A stretch of DNA of 42,918 nucleotides. It comes from Gammaproteobacteria bacterium (GTDB lineage: Bacteria; Pseudomonadota; Gammaproteobacteria; Pseudomonadales; Azotimanducaceae). The stretch spans positions 1 to 42,918 of the forward strand of contig JAPPHD010000020.1 of the NCBI GenBank assembly GCA_028821125.1. Direction: 5' to 3'. A model generated the notes under the pieces. That model saw nothing but the letters and a program-made list of their open reading frames with translations, had not been told where the DNA came from and ran no database searches. This document shows, one piece after another, positions 9,454 to 17,518 of the stretch; within the stretch, counting starts at the first letter, position 1, and each line of letters starts with the position of its first letter. The position numbers were made by a program, and so were the translations under genes.

Positions 9454-11772
9454 ATGATGTCTTTGGAGAGAAACGCATACTGGGTCCCGCTGCTCCTGGC
9501 AGCGGCGCTGGCGGGAACGGCCGGGTCTACCACGACGTTCGCCGAAGCGGCCCGGGCCGAGTCGGGCCAGGCGGTCCTGGAGGAAGTGCTGGTCACGGCT
9601 CGCAGGCGGGAAGTCGCCATCGAGGAAGCCCCGATCGCCGTCTCGGCGCTGTCCGGGGCGGACTTCGACCGGTCAAACGTCGTCAAGCTCGACAATTTCA
9701 ACGGCTTTGTGCCGGGCCTGGTGGTCGCCAAGAACGACGGCGCCGGCCGCGTGGTGACCATTCGCGGCATCGGCTGGGAGACCGCCCAGAACCTCACCAC
9801 GCAGCCCAGCGTTCTTTCCTATATCGACGGCATCTACCTGGCCAATCCCATTGCCATGGGCCTGGATCTCGGCGAGATCGAGCGCATCGAGGTATTCCGC
9901 GGCCCCCAGGGCACGGAATTCGGCCAGGGCACCACGGGCGGCTCCATCAATGTGGTTACCAGGAAGCCCCGCATCGGCAAAACCCTGGGTGAGATTGACA
10001 TCGGTTACGGCACCTACGGCACGTTTCGCGGACGCGGGGCAATCAACATGCCCCTCAGCGATACGGCCGCTTTCCGGGCCTCGCTGCAGCGCTACCGGCG
10101 CGACGGTTTCGCCGAGATCGAAGGCGGCGCACTCGACGGCTACGGTCTCGACAACGCCGAGTCCACCGTCGGCAAGATCGCCCTGATGTGGGAACCTGCC
10201 GACAACTTCTCGGTGCTCGCGCAAGCCTTCCTGCACGACTCGGACCAGAACGCGGCGGCCCAGAAGAACGTCATGGACCCGAACACGAACCCCCGTGAAC
10301 TGTCGCAGGACTATCCCGGAATATTCGCGCTGGAGAACCACAGCGTCTCGCTGATCATGGAGTGGGAACTCGATTCCGGCATCACCGTCAAGTCACTCAC
10401 CGGGTGGCAGGAACTCAGGAAAGAACAGACCGTCGACGGCGACCGGCTCACTGAGGAACTGACTTCCATCAGCCATATCGGCTATTCCTTCGCCAACTGG
10501 GACGTCCTGCCCTTCTGGGACAACAACTCCGATGCCGTCAGCCAGGAGATCAGCATCGGCCACACCACCGACCGGTACAGTTGGGTAATCGGCGGCTACT
10601 ACCTCGACCACGAGAACTTCAACGACTTCCTGGAGGCAACCGGCGCTGCGCCGTTCTCGGAGTCGCCGGCATCCCTGCCCCGCGAACAGCTCACCATAGA
10701 AACCCTGCCCCCGTTCCGGTCCGACCTGAATTTCACGGAGTACCGTACCGTCACCCGCAAGGACTACGCCGCCTACGGCCAGGGCACCTTCAAACTCAAC
10801 GACCGGTTCGCCATCACTGCGGGGCTGCGCTACCAGGACGAAGACCAGCTCGATGTCGGCGGCGCCTTTTTCGGCACCCGCCCGGACCGCACCACCAAGG
10901 ACTCGAAGCTCACCTGGAAAGCGGGGGTCGACGTCAACCTGACGGAAGACACCCTGGTCTACGGCCTGGTGTCCACCGGCTGGAAGAACGGCGGCTCCAA
11001 CAGCGGCGGCATCTTCCTGCCCATGCAGTTCGAGCCCGAGGAGGTGACGGCCTACGAGATCGGCACCCGCAACACCCTGGCCGAGGGCCGCCTGCGCCTG
11101 AACGTCACCGCCTTCTACTACGACCACGAGCACCTGCAGTTCACCTACGAGGACCCGGCGCCGTTCGCGGGTGGGACCTGGACGATCCCGAAACTTGAGG
11201 AATACGGCGTCGAAAGCGAGTTCAGTTGGCTGCTGGCGGACAACTGGCAACTCGACGGCATGCTGTGCTGGCAGGACGGCAAGGTGAAATCCGACGTGCT
11301 GGCGCTGGACGTACAGGATTTCCGCAACGCCCTGGTGCCCTTCGTGCTGGGCCTGTTCACCCCCGGCTCGGTCGACACCCGGATCATGATGGCCCACGCC
11401 AACAATCTCCGCGGTAACAAACCGCCGAAGCTCGTGGAGCTGATGGCGCGACTGTCTTTGTCCAACACCCAGTCCCTGGGCAACGGTTCATCACTTTCCT
11501 CCCGCCTCGAATGGTTGCACCGCGGCGAGTTTCAGGCGCGCGTATTCAATCATCCCGAAGTGGATACGGTGCCGAGCTACAACGTCGTGAACCTCCACTT
11601 CGAATACGACTTCGCAGACGCGCCTCTGAGCCTCGCGCTCAGCGTGACCAACCTCTTCGACAACGACGGCGTCAACAACGTTTTCACCAACCCGTACGGT
11701 CTCTGGACGACCAGCCACGAGCTGATACCGCCGCGAGAGGTGATCGCGTCGGTGAAATACCGGTTCGACTGA
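9454..11772 (+). CDS. TonB-dependent outer membrane receptor
   Basis: 772 residues. The signal peptide ends near FAEAARA. A TonB-box-like EEVLVTARRRE lies near residue 45. The plug domain (about 55-165) includes VVTIRGIGWE and the family signature IERIEVFRGPQGTEFG, then GGSINVVTRKP. A 22-strand-type barrel follows, ending in an aromatic C-terminus (KYRFD). It has no N-terminal STN signalling domain, so it is a transporter only. The type is common in oligotrophic and aquatic proteobacteria; the ligand cannot be told from sequence. The start at ATG 9454 has a GAGGG upstream. The VOC gene begins 3 nt after its stop, implying a two-gene unit for uptake and processing of one substrate. Confidence 0.92.
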   Translation: MMSLERNAYWVPLLLAAALAGTAGSTTTFAEAARAESGQAVLEEVLVTARRREVAIEEAPIAVSALSGADFDRSNVVKLDNFNGFVPGLVVAKNDGAGRVVTIRGIGWETAQNLTTQPSVLSYIDGIYLANPIAMGLDLGEIERIEVFRGPQGTEFGQGTTGGSINVVTRKPRIGKTLGEIDIGYGTYGTFRGRGAINMPLSDTAAFRASLQRYRRDGFAEIEGGALDGYGLDNAESTVGKIALMWEPADNFSVLAQAFLHDSDQNAAAQKNVMDPNTNPRELSQDYPGIFALENHSVSLIMEWELDSGITVKSLTGWQELRKEQTVDGDRLTEELTSISHIGYSFANWDVLPFWDNNSDAVSQEISIGHTTDRYSWVIGGYYLDHENFNDFLEATGAAPFSESPASLPREQLTIETLPPFRSDLNFTEYRTVTRKDYAAYGQGTFKLNDRFAITAGLRYQDEDQLDVGGAFFGTRPDRTTKDSKLTWKAGVDVNLTEDTLVYGLVSTGWKNGGSNSGGIFLPMQFEPEEVTAYEIGTRNTLAEGRLRLNVTAFYYDHEHLQFTYEDPAPFAGGTWTIPKLEEYGVESEFSWLLADNWQLDGMLCWQDGKVKSDVLALDVQDFRNALVPFVLGLFTPGSVDTRIMMAHANNLRGNKPPKLVELMARLSLSNTQSLGNGSSLSSRLEWLHRGEFQARVFNHPEVDTVPSYNVVNLHFEYDFADAPLSLALSVTNLFDNDGVNNVFTNPYGLWTTSHELIPPREVIASVKYRFD

Positions 11773-11775
11773 CCG

Positions 11776-12273
11776 ATGAGCGCCGAACAGCCCCAACACC
11801 GCCTGCGGCCGTCCCGCCCCACCTGGACGCACATCGCCCTGCACGTCAGGGATGTCGACCGGGCCATCGCCTGGTACGAGGAATTCACCCACCTGCGGGT
11901 ACTGATGCGCGAAGAGGACGAAGACGGCTACAGCGTCTGGCTCGGCGACGAGACCGAGGTTGACCACCCGTTCATACTGGTGCTGGGACAGTTCTTCGAA
12001 GGGCACGACCCATTCGCCCCGGCCGAACATCCCGCCCTCGGCCCGTTCGCCCACATCGGCATCGAGGTTCCCTCCAGGCAGATGATCGACGACACGGCCG
12101 CCAAGGCCCGGGAGGCGGATTGCCTGGTGCTCGGCCCGGTTCAGATGCCGAAACGCATCGGCTACATCTGTTTCCTGCGCGATCCGGAGGGCAACATGGT
12201 CGAGTTCTCCTACGACCAGGGCGTCTACGAGAAAGCCCGGGAGATCTGGGGCGGGAAGTCCACGGGAGCCTGA
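11776..12273 (+). CDS. VOC-superfamily protein (glyoxalase/extradiol dioxygenase fold)
   Basis: 165 residues. Two beta-alpha-beta-beta-beta modules are visible, starting at TWTHIALHVRDVDRAIAWYE and at FAHIGIEV. Likely metal ligands are His in WTHIALHV, His in FAHIGIEV and Glu in GNMVEFSYD, as in glyoxalase I or type I extradiol enzymes. It is coupled to the TonB receptor (3 nt gap), suggesting action on the imported compound. The function cannot be fixed: lyase, isomerase, dioxygenase and resistance-type members all look alike at this level. Confidence 0.85.
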   Translation: MSAEQPQHRLRPSRPTWTHIALHVRDVDRAIAWYEEFTHLRVLMREEDEDGYSVWLGDETEVDHPFILVLGQFFEGHDPFAPAEHPALGPFAHIGIEVPSRQMIDDTAAKAREADCLVLGPVQMPKRIGYICFLRDPEGNMVEFSYDQGVYEKAREIWGGKSTGA

Positions 12274-12471
12274 TCCGGCCGCGCCGTTCCGTATCGCATC
12301 CAGAATTCAGCCAACCAAACATCGGGCACTGGCGAGCGTGAAGCCAGCCTGAAATCTGCTTCGGTACCCGAACGCGCGGGCGGAACCATAGCATCACGGA
12401 GATGTCAAAAAATGTGATGATCCGTTTCACTACGCACTGGGCCGCCCTCAATACCCCGAAAACTCTCCGGA

Positions 12472-13782
12472 ATGAGTGAATTCCCGCCCACTTGTGGCCC
12501 GGGCGCGAGTCCGCCGGCCGAGCCGCCTCCAACGCCCCGCCTGTCCGAGGAGGCGGAACGCATTCTACGACGCCGGGGCAGATTCATGGCTCGAACAGTC
12601 GCCGGCATCATCGGCCGCCTGAACGTCTCAAGCGAGCATGCGACCATTCGAAGGGAAAACGAACTCGTTCTCAATGCGCTCAGAAACCGCGTTGCCGAGC
12701 GCTACGGCCCCTCCATCGCCGACCGCTCGGTACGTGCCGTGCATCCCCCCACGACGGAACCCTTCGTGAGAATAGACCGTTGCGCAATTGCTGTCGGATG
12801 GCGCCACGCACGAACGGTCTGCGAGGAAATCCGCAATCGGCCGGAGGTGAAGGCCTATCTGCACGGAGGCGATGGGTTCGGCGAACTGTCCGGCAGGTTC
12901 AACCCGGCCAGCGAACAGGCGGTTCACAGGTACGAACGCTCCCTGATCGATTCCATCTCAGGGCCGTACGCAGGCGTGGGGGCGGACCGGATTGCGGCGA
13001 TTGCGGAATCTGTGGCGCAGGACTGCTTCGAAAGCGGAGTTCGGCGTGCAGAGGAGCTCGACATCGAGTATGGACAGCTCGCTGCCCACCTCGAAGGGGA
13101 CCCGCGGCAGCACAAGCGATTCGGCTGTTTCTCAGCCCGCGGGGTGAGTCCCACAATGCCTTTCTTCTCCTTTGCGAAAACGGACCGGGACGGCGAACTC
13201 CTTACACGTTCGACGACCACGCCGGTGACCTCCCTGCAGGACAAGGTTCACCTGAGCGTTCACGAACAGGACGTTTCCAAGGCGTGGGAAGTGCTCCGGC
13301 CGCTGCTGCTTTCCGAGGACAACCCGTTCCTTCGATGGAAGTTGAGTAGCCTGGAACACCGTGAAAGATCGCTCTCGAAACGTCTGGAGGGCATCGCGGA
13401 ACGGGAACGCGCCGGCGAAGCGGGCCCAACTACGGAAAAACTGCGCCGCCAGGGAATCACTCGAACCCGGCGACTTAACGAGGGCGGTCAATTCACGCTC
13501 TATGCCTACGCGCTTGTCGACGATCCGTCCTACGGAACGTACGGCGCAAGGTTTCGTCACTTTCTGGAGTCGTTGGATCGTGAATTGGCCGGCCACGGGG
13601 TGCGCCGGGGAATCCGTCCAGGCTCCGACGTCCTGATCGAGGGCCTTGCGTTCGCGAGCTATCGCAACGCGAGAATCGGCACCCGTGGGGCCGGCGTGGG
13701 CGAGGCCCCGGTGACCGAAGCAATGATCGAGGCGCTAAAGGCCACGCCGTTCTATCACTCAATCGCCCCGTCGCGTTCCTGA
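12472..13782 (+). CDS. Predicted phosphothreonine lyase, OspF/SpvC/HopAI1 family, with a long N-terminal region
   Basis: 436 residues. The C-terminal ~180 residues match what I know of Salmonella SpvC: DKVHLSV, LLLSEDNPFLRWKL, GGQFTLY and SYRNARIG align with DKFHISV, LLFSEDSPVDKWKV, GAQFTLY and SYRNELRSG, and both end near a PFY. The catalytic set is kept with matching spacing: K258 and H260 (SpvC K104/H106), K290 thirty residues later (K136), R334 and Y344 ten apart (R148/Y158), and R398. Between K290 and R334 is a charged insertion of about 32 residues absent from SpvC. The family removes phosphate from phosphothreonine by beta-elimination, inactivating host MAP kinases; related domains occur in lanthipeptide synthetases. 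Residues 1-250 are unrecognised. No signal peptide, secretion genes, kinase or cyclase domain is seen. Its 3' end overlaps the convergent metallopeptidase gene by 24 nt. Base composition looks less GC-rich than its neighbours by eye. No clear ribosome site precedes the ATG. Confidence 0.85.
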   Translation: MSEFPPTCGPGASPPAEPPPTPRLSEEAERILRRRGRFMARTVAGIIGRLNVSSEHATIRRENELVLNALRNRVAERYGPSIADRSVRAVHPPTTEPFVRIDRCAIAVGWRHARTVCEEIRNRPEVKAYLHGGDGFGELSGRFNPASEQAVHRYERSLIDSISGPYAGVGADRIAAIAESVAQDCFESGVRRAEELDIEYGQLAAHLEGDPRQHKRFGCFSARGVSPTMPFFSFAKTDRDGELLTRSTTTPVTSLQDKVHLSVHEQDVSKAWEVLRPLLLSEDNPFLRWKLSSLEHRERSLSKRLEGIAERERAGEAGPTTEKLRRQGITRTRRLNEGGQFTLYAYALVDDPSYGTYGARFRHFLESLDRELAGHGVRRGIRPGSDVLIEGLAFASYRNARIGTRGAGVGEAPVTEAMIEALKATPFYHSIAPSRS

Positions 13783-15048
13783 CAGCCGATCGCCTCGATC
13801 GACCCAGACGATCTCCTCACCCACCAGAACCGGAACTTTGACCATTGCAGGGTGGAAATCGACAGCGTCGGCGGGAATCGAACCGCTCCGGGTGAAGGGA
13901 AAGCAGTCGTGCACCCAGTCCTCCAGAAAGCGTGGCATTCTCGGAACCTCAACCGACGCGCCGTATCCCGGCGCCATGCGCCAGCCCAGCGCTTCCGCCA
14001 CGAACTCGTCCACACTGGTGCCCCCGTAGTAGCCCAGCCCCAGCTCTCGGACGTTTTTGCCGACCTCCACGGTGAATGCCGGTCCAAGGCGGTCTCCCCG
14101 GTAGATTGCGGTGTTCTCCCGGATGAAGCCCTGCTGCCGCAGCAGGGCGACCAGACAATCCTCCCACTTCTGCCGGTTCGGGGCATTTGGAGAGGTAAGG
14201 TGATGGGCGTACTCGTGAACCATGACACCGACCAGGCCCGGGGCCTTGGGTGTCCAATACGACTGGCCAACCGAGTTTGCCCGGCGCTTGGCGTGTTCCG
14301 CAGGGTCCAGATTCGCAAAAGTCAAGGTTTCCGTGGTTTCTTCATAGATTCCGCTTGTGCCAGGAATCTGCTGCGCCGCATCCGATTGTGAGAGATTCGG
14401 CGGATTCAGGTCGGCCAGCCGGGGGAAGCGGTCGTGGAGGTCTTCGATGGTCCGGTTGTAGGTCGACAGCAAACCGAGAAACGCATCTGCCGGCATGGGA
14501 AACCGGCATTCGGGCTCGCCGCGGACTACGAACCGATTGACGTATCCCCGGCTGCGTGCCCTGTCCATTTCATAGTCGAGCCTGAACGCGGGCTCGACGG
14601 GGGGTTCCGTCCGGATCTGTATGCGGGGCCTGGCATCGGGAGAATCACCGGCCAACGCCTCGGCCTGATGGACAAGGGACCGAACCTGCCTGGCCCGCAA
14701 CGGCTTGCCTTGCCGCCAGTCGGTGTCGAGCCCGGAAGTTCGGAGCAGATAGTCGGATACGCTTCGGCCATAGCGGTCACGCAATGACTCCAGGAAAAGG
14801 AAAATGGTCCGGCGATTGGCCGCTGCCCGGAAGTTGCCGGCCCATCTCGCGACGCGCCCCGTGCGAATCTGGAAGTCCGTCAGGTTCGCTGAGACGATTA
14901 CCTGGGCATCCCCGGGAGCCTGCCTGAGCACTTCCAGCAGGCGTTCGACCTCGATCACTTCAAGTTCCCCTTTTGAGGCGCCGTTCAGGCCGCGTAACTC
15001 CGGGCCGCCGGTTGCCGGCCGCGGGCAACCCATCATTTGCGTTTGCAC
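13759..15048 (-). CDS. Predicted HExxH zinc metallopeptidase of unknown family
   Basis: 429 residues if the GTG at 15048 is used; ATGs at 15036 and 15033 are alternatives, and no clear ribosome site precedes any of them. The C-terminal half has H278-E279-Y-A-H282-H, followed about 66 residues later by TSVDEFVAEALGW, whose Glu348 is a plausible third ligand (gluzincin-like). The N-terminal half (about 30-135) is predicted helical, including SLRDRYGRSVSDYLL. No signal peptide or membrane segment is visible. It is convergent with the phosphothreonine-lyase gene and overlaps its last 24 nt. I do not recognise the family. The pairing and lack of housekeeping context suggest an effector or toxin-like protein, but that is inference; a phage-type peptidase is another possibility. 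Confidence 0.7.
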   Translation of the reverse strand: MQTQMMGCPRPATGGPELRGLNGASKGELEVIEVERLLEVLRQAPGDAQVIVSANLTDFQIRTGRVARWAGNFRAAANRRTIFLFLESLRDRYGRSVSDYLLRTSGLDTDWRQGKPLRARQVRSLVHQAEALAGDSPDARPRIQIRTEPPVEPAFRLDYEMDRARSRGYVNRFVVRGEPECRFPMPADAFLGLLSTYNRTIEDLHDRFPRLADLNPPNLSQSDAAQQIPGTSGIYEETTETLTFANLDPAEHAKRRANSVGQSYWTPKAPGLVGVMVHEYAHHLTSPNAPNRQKWEDCLVALLRQQGFIRENTAIYRGDRLGPAFTVEVGKNVRELGLGYYGGTSVDEFVAEALGWRMAPGYGASVEVPRMPRFLEDWVHDCFPFTRSGSIPADAVDFHPAMVKVPVLVGEEIVWVDRGDRLSGTRRGD

Positions 15049-15087
15049 AGCAGGAATGGCCGCAGGGCCTCGCGACCGCAGGCATTC

Positions 15088-15252
15088 TCAACCATGGTTA
15101 GACAACGATGCTTCGCGAAGTTCGCGATCAGGCACCCGGAACGGAATAGCCCGCCGTAGAAGCAGCGACAGGGTCAGCCCGGCCGGGCCGCCGCCCACGA
15201 TCAGCACGGAAGTGTTCGCGATGCGCTCTATCCGGGAGCCCGAGGACGCGGG
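15088..15252 (-). pseudogene. N-terminal fragment of an FAD-dependent monooxygenase
   Basis: Reading the minus strand from 15228 gives a 46-codon open stretch with the dinucleotide-binding motif SVLIVGGGPAGLTLSLLLRR, then IPFRVPDRE and a stop at 15088. This is the start of a flavoprotein hydroxylase (UbiH/PheA/TfdB-like). The rest of the gene is missing: the metallopeptidase gene begins 40 bases further on. Together with the upstream hydrolase it looks like a former catabolic pair, the second member truncated where the accessory genes now stand. Confidence 0.7.
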
Positions 15253-15304
15253 TCAGAGCCCGTCGAGGAACGAGATCAGAGCCTCGTCGGTCTGCTGCGG
15301 CGCC

Positions 15305-16150
15305 TCAGCCCGGCAGTGGCGCCAGCAGGTCGTTGCGGCCGCTGAGGAAGTTGACCACCACGCGCATGTTCTCCTCGGTGTTGTCAAAGAGTGTCGAGTG
15401 GTTCGAGCCCCGGATCACGTGCTTGATGGCGTTGGGGATGTTCTCGGCGAGCCAGGTCTGCCCGGCGCCGGTCTCGCCCACCTCCCACGGCGTCATGATG
15501 TCCTCGTCGCCGCCGATGACGAGTGTCGGCGCCTTGATCTGCCTGGCCCAAGGCCTGAGGTCCATCTCCATCATGGCGCGGCAGGCCCGCTGGTAGACCT
15601 CCCGGCGGTTGGAGCGCTCCAGGATGTCCTGGATCATGTCCACCGCGCCCGGGCCGTCCGGCCCGTCGAGAAATTTTCGCGACAGCGCCTGCACCGCGAT
15701 CAGCTCCGCCAGCGTGCGGCTGCCGCAGCCATAGGCTTCCGAGATATCGATCCAGTTCTTGAACGTGAGGCGCCCGGCGAGGTCGAGCTTCGCGGCCGCG
15801 CAGTTGATGACGAGCCGGTCCGTCCGGTCGGCGTGTTTGGCGCCAACGACCTGGGCGATCATGCCGCCCATCGACGTGCCGTGGATATGAGCGCGTTCGA
15901 TGCCGAGCGCGTCCATGAGGCCGGCCACGTCGTCCGCCCACACCTCCATGTCGTAGGCCTGGATGGGTTTGTCCGACTGCCCGTAGCCGCGCATGTCGAA
16001 GTCGATACAGCGAAAGTACTTCGACGCGATCGGCGTCGCGGTGGCGAAATTGAAGTGGCCGAAGCCAGCGCCGTGAATATGAACCACCGGGGCGCCCTCG
16101 CCCGTCGACTCGTACCAGAGCCTGACCCCATTGACCTCCGCGAATGCCAT
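15305..16150 (-). CDS. Alpha/beta-fold hydrolase
   Basis: 281 residues. The oxyanion strand region VVHIHGAGFGH is near residue 25. The nucleophile elbow GTSMGG gives the catalytic Ser. The acid is in GGDEDIMTP and the His in GSNHSTLFD. A cap region lies between. This is the MhpC/haloperoxidase-like group acting on esters or C-C bonds; the substrate is unknown. The ATG at 16150 is preferred because GGAGG sits five bases before it; a GTG at 16156 is possible. Just after the stop, another frame reads APQQTDEALISFLDGL then stop (about 15255-15302), so the C-terminus may once have been longer or frameshifted. It is divergent from the transporter operon. Confidence 0.88.
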   Translation of the reverse strand: MAFAEVNGVRLWYESTGEGAPVVHIHGAGFGHFNFATATPIASKYFRCIDFDMRGYGQSDKPIQAYDMEVWADDVAGLMDALGIERAHIHGTSMGGMIAQVVGAKHADRTDRLVINCAAAKLDLAGRLTFKNWIDISEAYGCGSRTLAELIAVQALSRKFLDGPDGPGAVDMIQDILERSNRREVYQRACRAMMEMDLRPWARQIKAPTLVIGGDEDIMTPWEVGETGAGQTWLAENIPNAIKHVIRGSNHSTLFDNTEENMRVVVNFLSGRNDLLAPLPG

Positions 16151-16194
16151 CGCCACCTCCCTTGCCGGCTAGGACTCCTTGACTTGCCGATGAT

Positions 16195-16204
16195 ACACCG
16201 GTGT
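16195..16204. promoter_or_regulatory. 10-bp palindrome in the hydrolase/transporter divergent promoter region
   Basis: ACACCGGTGT is a perfect palindrome lying between the divergent hydrolase and ABC-transporter genes, next to a TATCAT that could be a minus-strand -10 box. It is a candidate operator only; no regulator gene is adjacent. Confidence 0.25.
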
Positions 16205-16295
16205 GCGCCCCTGCAAAGCCGTTCGCCACTCCAAATCGCAGGATGATTGCCCCGGCCGGCGGTTTGCTCCACCATCGCCCGAACCGGAGGAGCAA

Positions 16296-17498
16296 ATGCG
16301 CGATTACGGTAACTTGCAGCGGCTGGCGCGGCGGAATCCGCTTCCGGGCCGGCATCGACTGCAAACCGCCACCAGCCGGCGCCGATTCGTGGCGGGCCTC
16401 GGCGCGGCCGCGGGGTTTGCCCTGTTCGGCTGCGGGCCGTCTCGGGAGACGGGCCGCGAACTGGCGCTGCTGACCTGGGATGCCTATGCCGATCCCCGCC
16501 TGCTCGACCTCTGGCGGAAAAGCACCGGCGGCTCCATCCGCTACGAAATCCATACCTCCGACCCCACATCGGTCAATCGGCTGCGGGCCGGGGAGACGGC
16601 GGTGTGGGATTTCGTCAACCTGAACAATCCCTGGGCCCGCAAGGAACTCTGGCCGGCGGGGCTGATCCGGGCGCTGCCGCGGAACCGGTTCGAGCCGCTC
16701 TACGATGCCATGTTCGACAAGTTCGCGCCGCCCTACCACTGGGCGATGAGCGACGACGGGGAGCACCTGCTCGGGGTCGTGCAGCGGTTCGAGACGTTCG
16801 ATTTCGTCGTCAACGCCGATGTCATTTCACCGCACACCGCCAAGGACGAGGGCTGGGATCTGTTCAACAACCCCGACTTCGGGAACCGTTACGGCATCCT
16901 GGCCTACGAGGACTGGAACGTGATGGATATCTGCATGGGCGCGGGCATCGACCCGTTCCGAGAAAAGGCCGAGGACGACTACACCGCGTTCGAGGCGACC
17001 GCCAGGCGGTGGATCGACAACGCGCGGATGATCACCACCGACTTCGCCCAGTTGAACCTCGGGATCATCAACGGGGAGATCGACGCCTACTTCACGGGCG
17101 GCACCTATTCGATTACCTCGGCGCGGCTGGAGGGCATGAACAACCTGTATGCCATCACGCCGTACCGGGGGCCGGCCCGGGGCAAGGGCGGCATCAACTG
17201 GATCGAACTGAACTCCGCGGTCGCCAACCCCGCCGCCAACGACGACGTGCTCGACTTCCTGGAATGGATCACCCAACCGGAGCCGGCGTACATCGTCGCC
17301 AACGGCAACGGCAACCTGCAGCCCGTCAGCCAGATGGCGCAGCCCGACGTGCTCGCCCGCTTCACGAGCGAGCAGCTCGCGGCACTGCAGTGGGATGAGT
17401 TCGAAGAGCGCATCGGCAACTCCGTCGAGTTCGACATCGTGCCCGGCTACGATCGGCTGTACGACATCTACTCGGCCGCCATGCGCGCCCGCGGCTGA
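16296..17498 (+). CDS. ABC transporter substrate-binding lipoprotein, PotD/spermidine-putrescine type
   Basis: 400 residues. A twin-arginine motif S27-R-R-R-F-V is followed by a hydrophobic run and a lipobox FGC with Cys46, so it is probably a Tat-exported lipoprotein tethered in the periplasm. The mature part has the PotD-like opening LALLTWDAYADPRLLDLW and the two-lobed binding fold. The ATG at 16296 has GGAGGA upstream. It heads a four-gene Pot-type importer. Polyamine binding is the family default, but the downstream sulfonate genes make taurine or a related aminosulfonate the better guess. Taurine importers are usually TauABC or TRAP type, so this would be unusual. Confidence 0.88.
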   Translation: MRDYGNLQRLARRNPLPGRHRLQTATSRRRFVAGLGAAAGFALFGCGPSRETGRELALLTWDAYADPRLLDLWRKSTGGSIRYEIHTSDPTSVNRLRAGETAVWDFVNLNNPWARKELWPAGLIRALPRNRFEPLYDAMFDKFAPPYHWAMSDDGEHLLGVVQRFETFDFVVNADVISPHTAKDEGWDLFNNPDFGNRYGILAYEDWNVMDICMGAGIDPFREKAEDDYTAFEATARRWIDNARMITTDFAQLNLGIINGEIDAYFTGGTYSITSARLEGMNNLYAITPYRGPARGKGGINWIELNSAVANPAANDDVLDFLEWITQPEPAYIVANGNGNLQPVSQMAQPDVLARFTSEQLAALQWDEFEERIGNSVEFDIVPGYDRLYDIYSAAMRARG

Positions 17499-17518
17499 CC
17501 CGGCACACACACCCCGGC

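Noticed and set aside
12600-13800. Reading the lyase gene as part of a lanthipeptide synthetase
   Set aside because: No kinase or cyclase domain and no precursor-peptide gene nearby; only the lyase fold is present.
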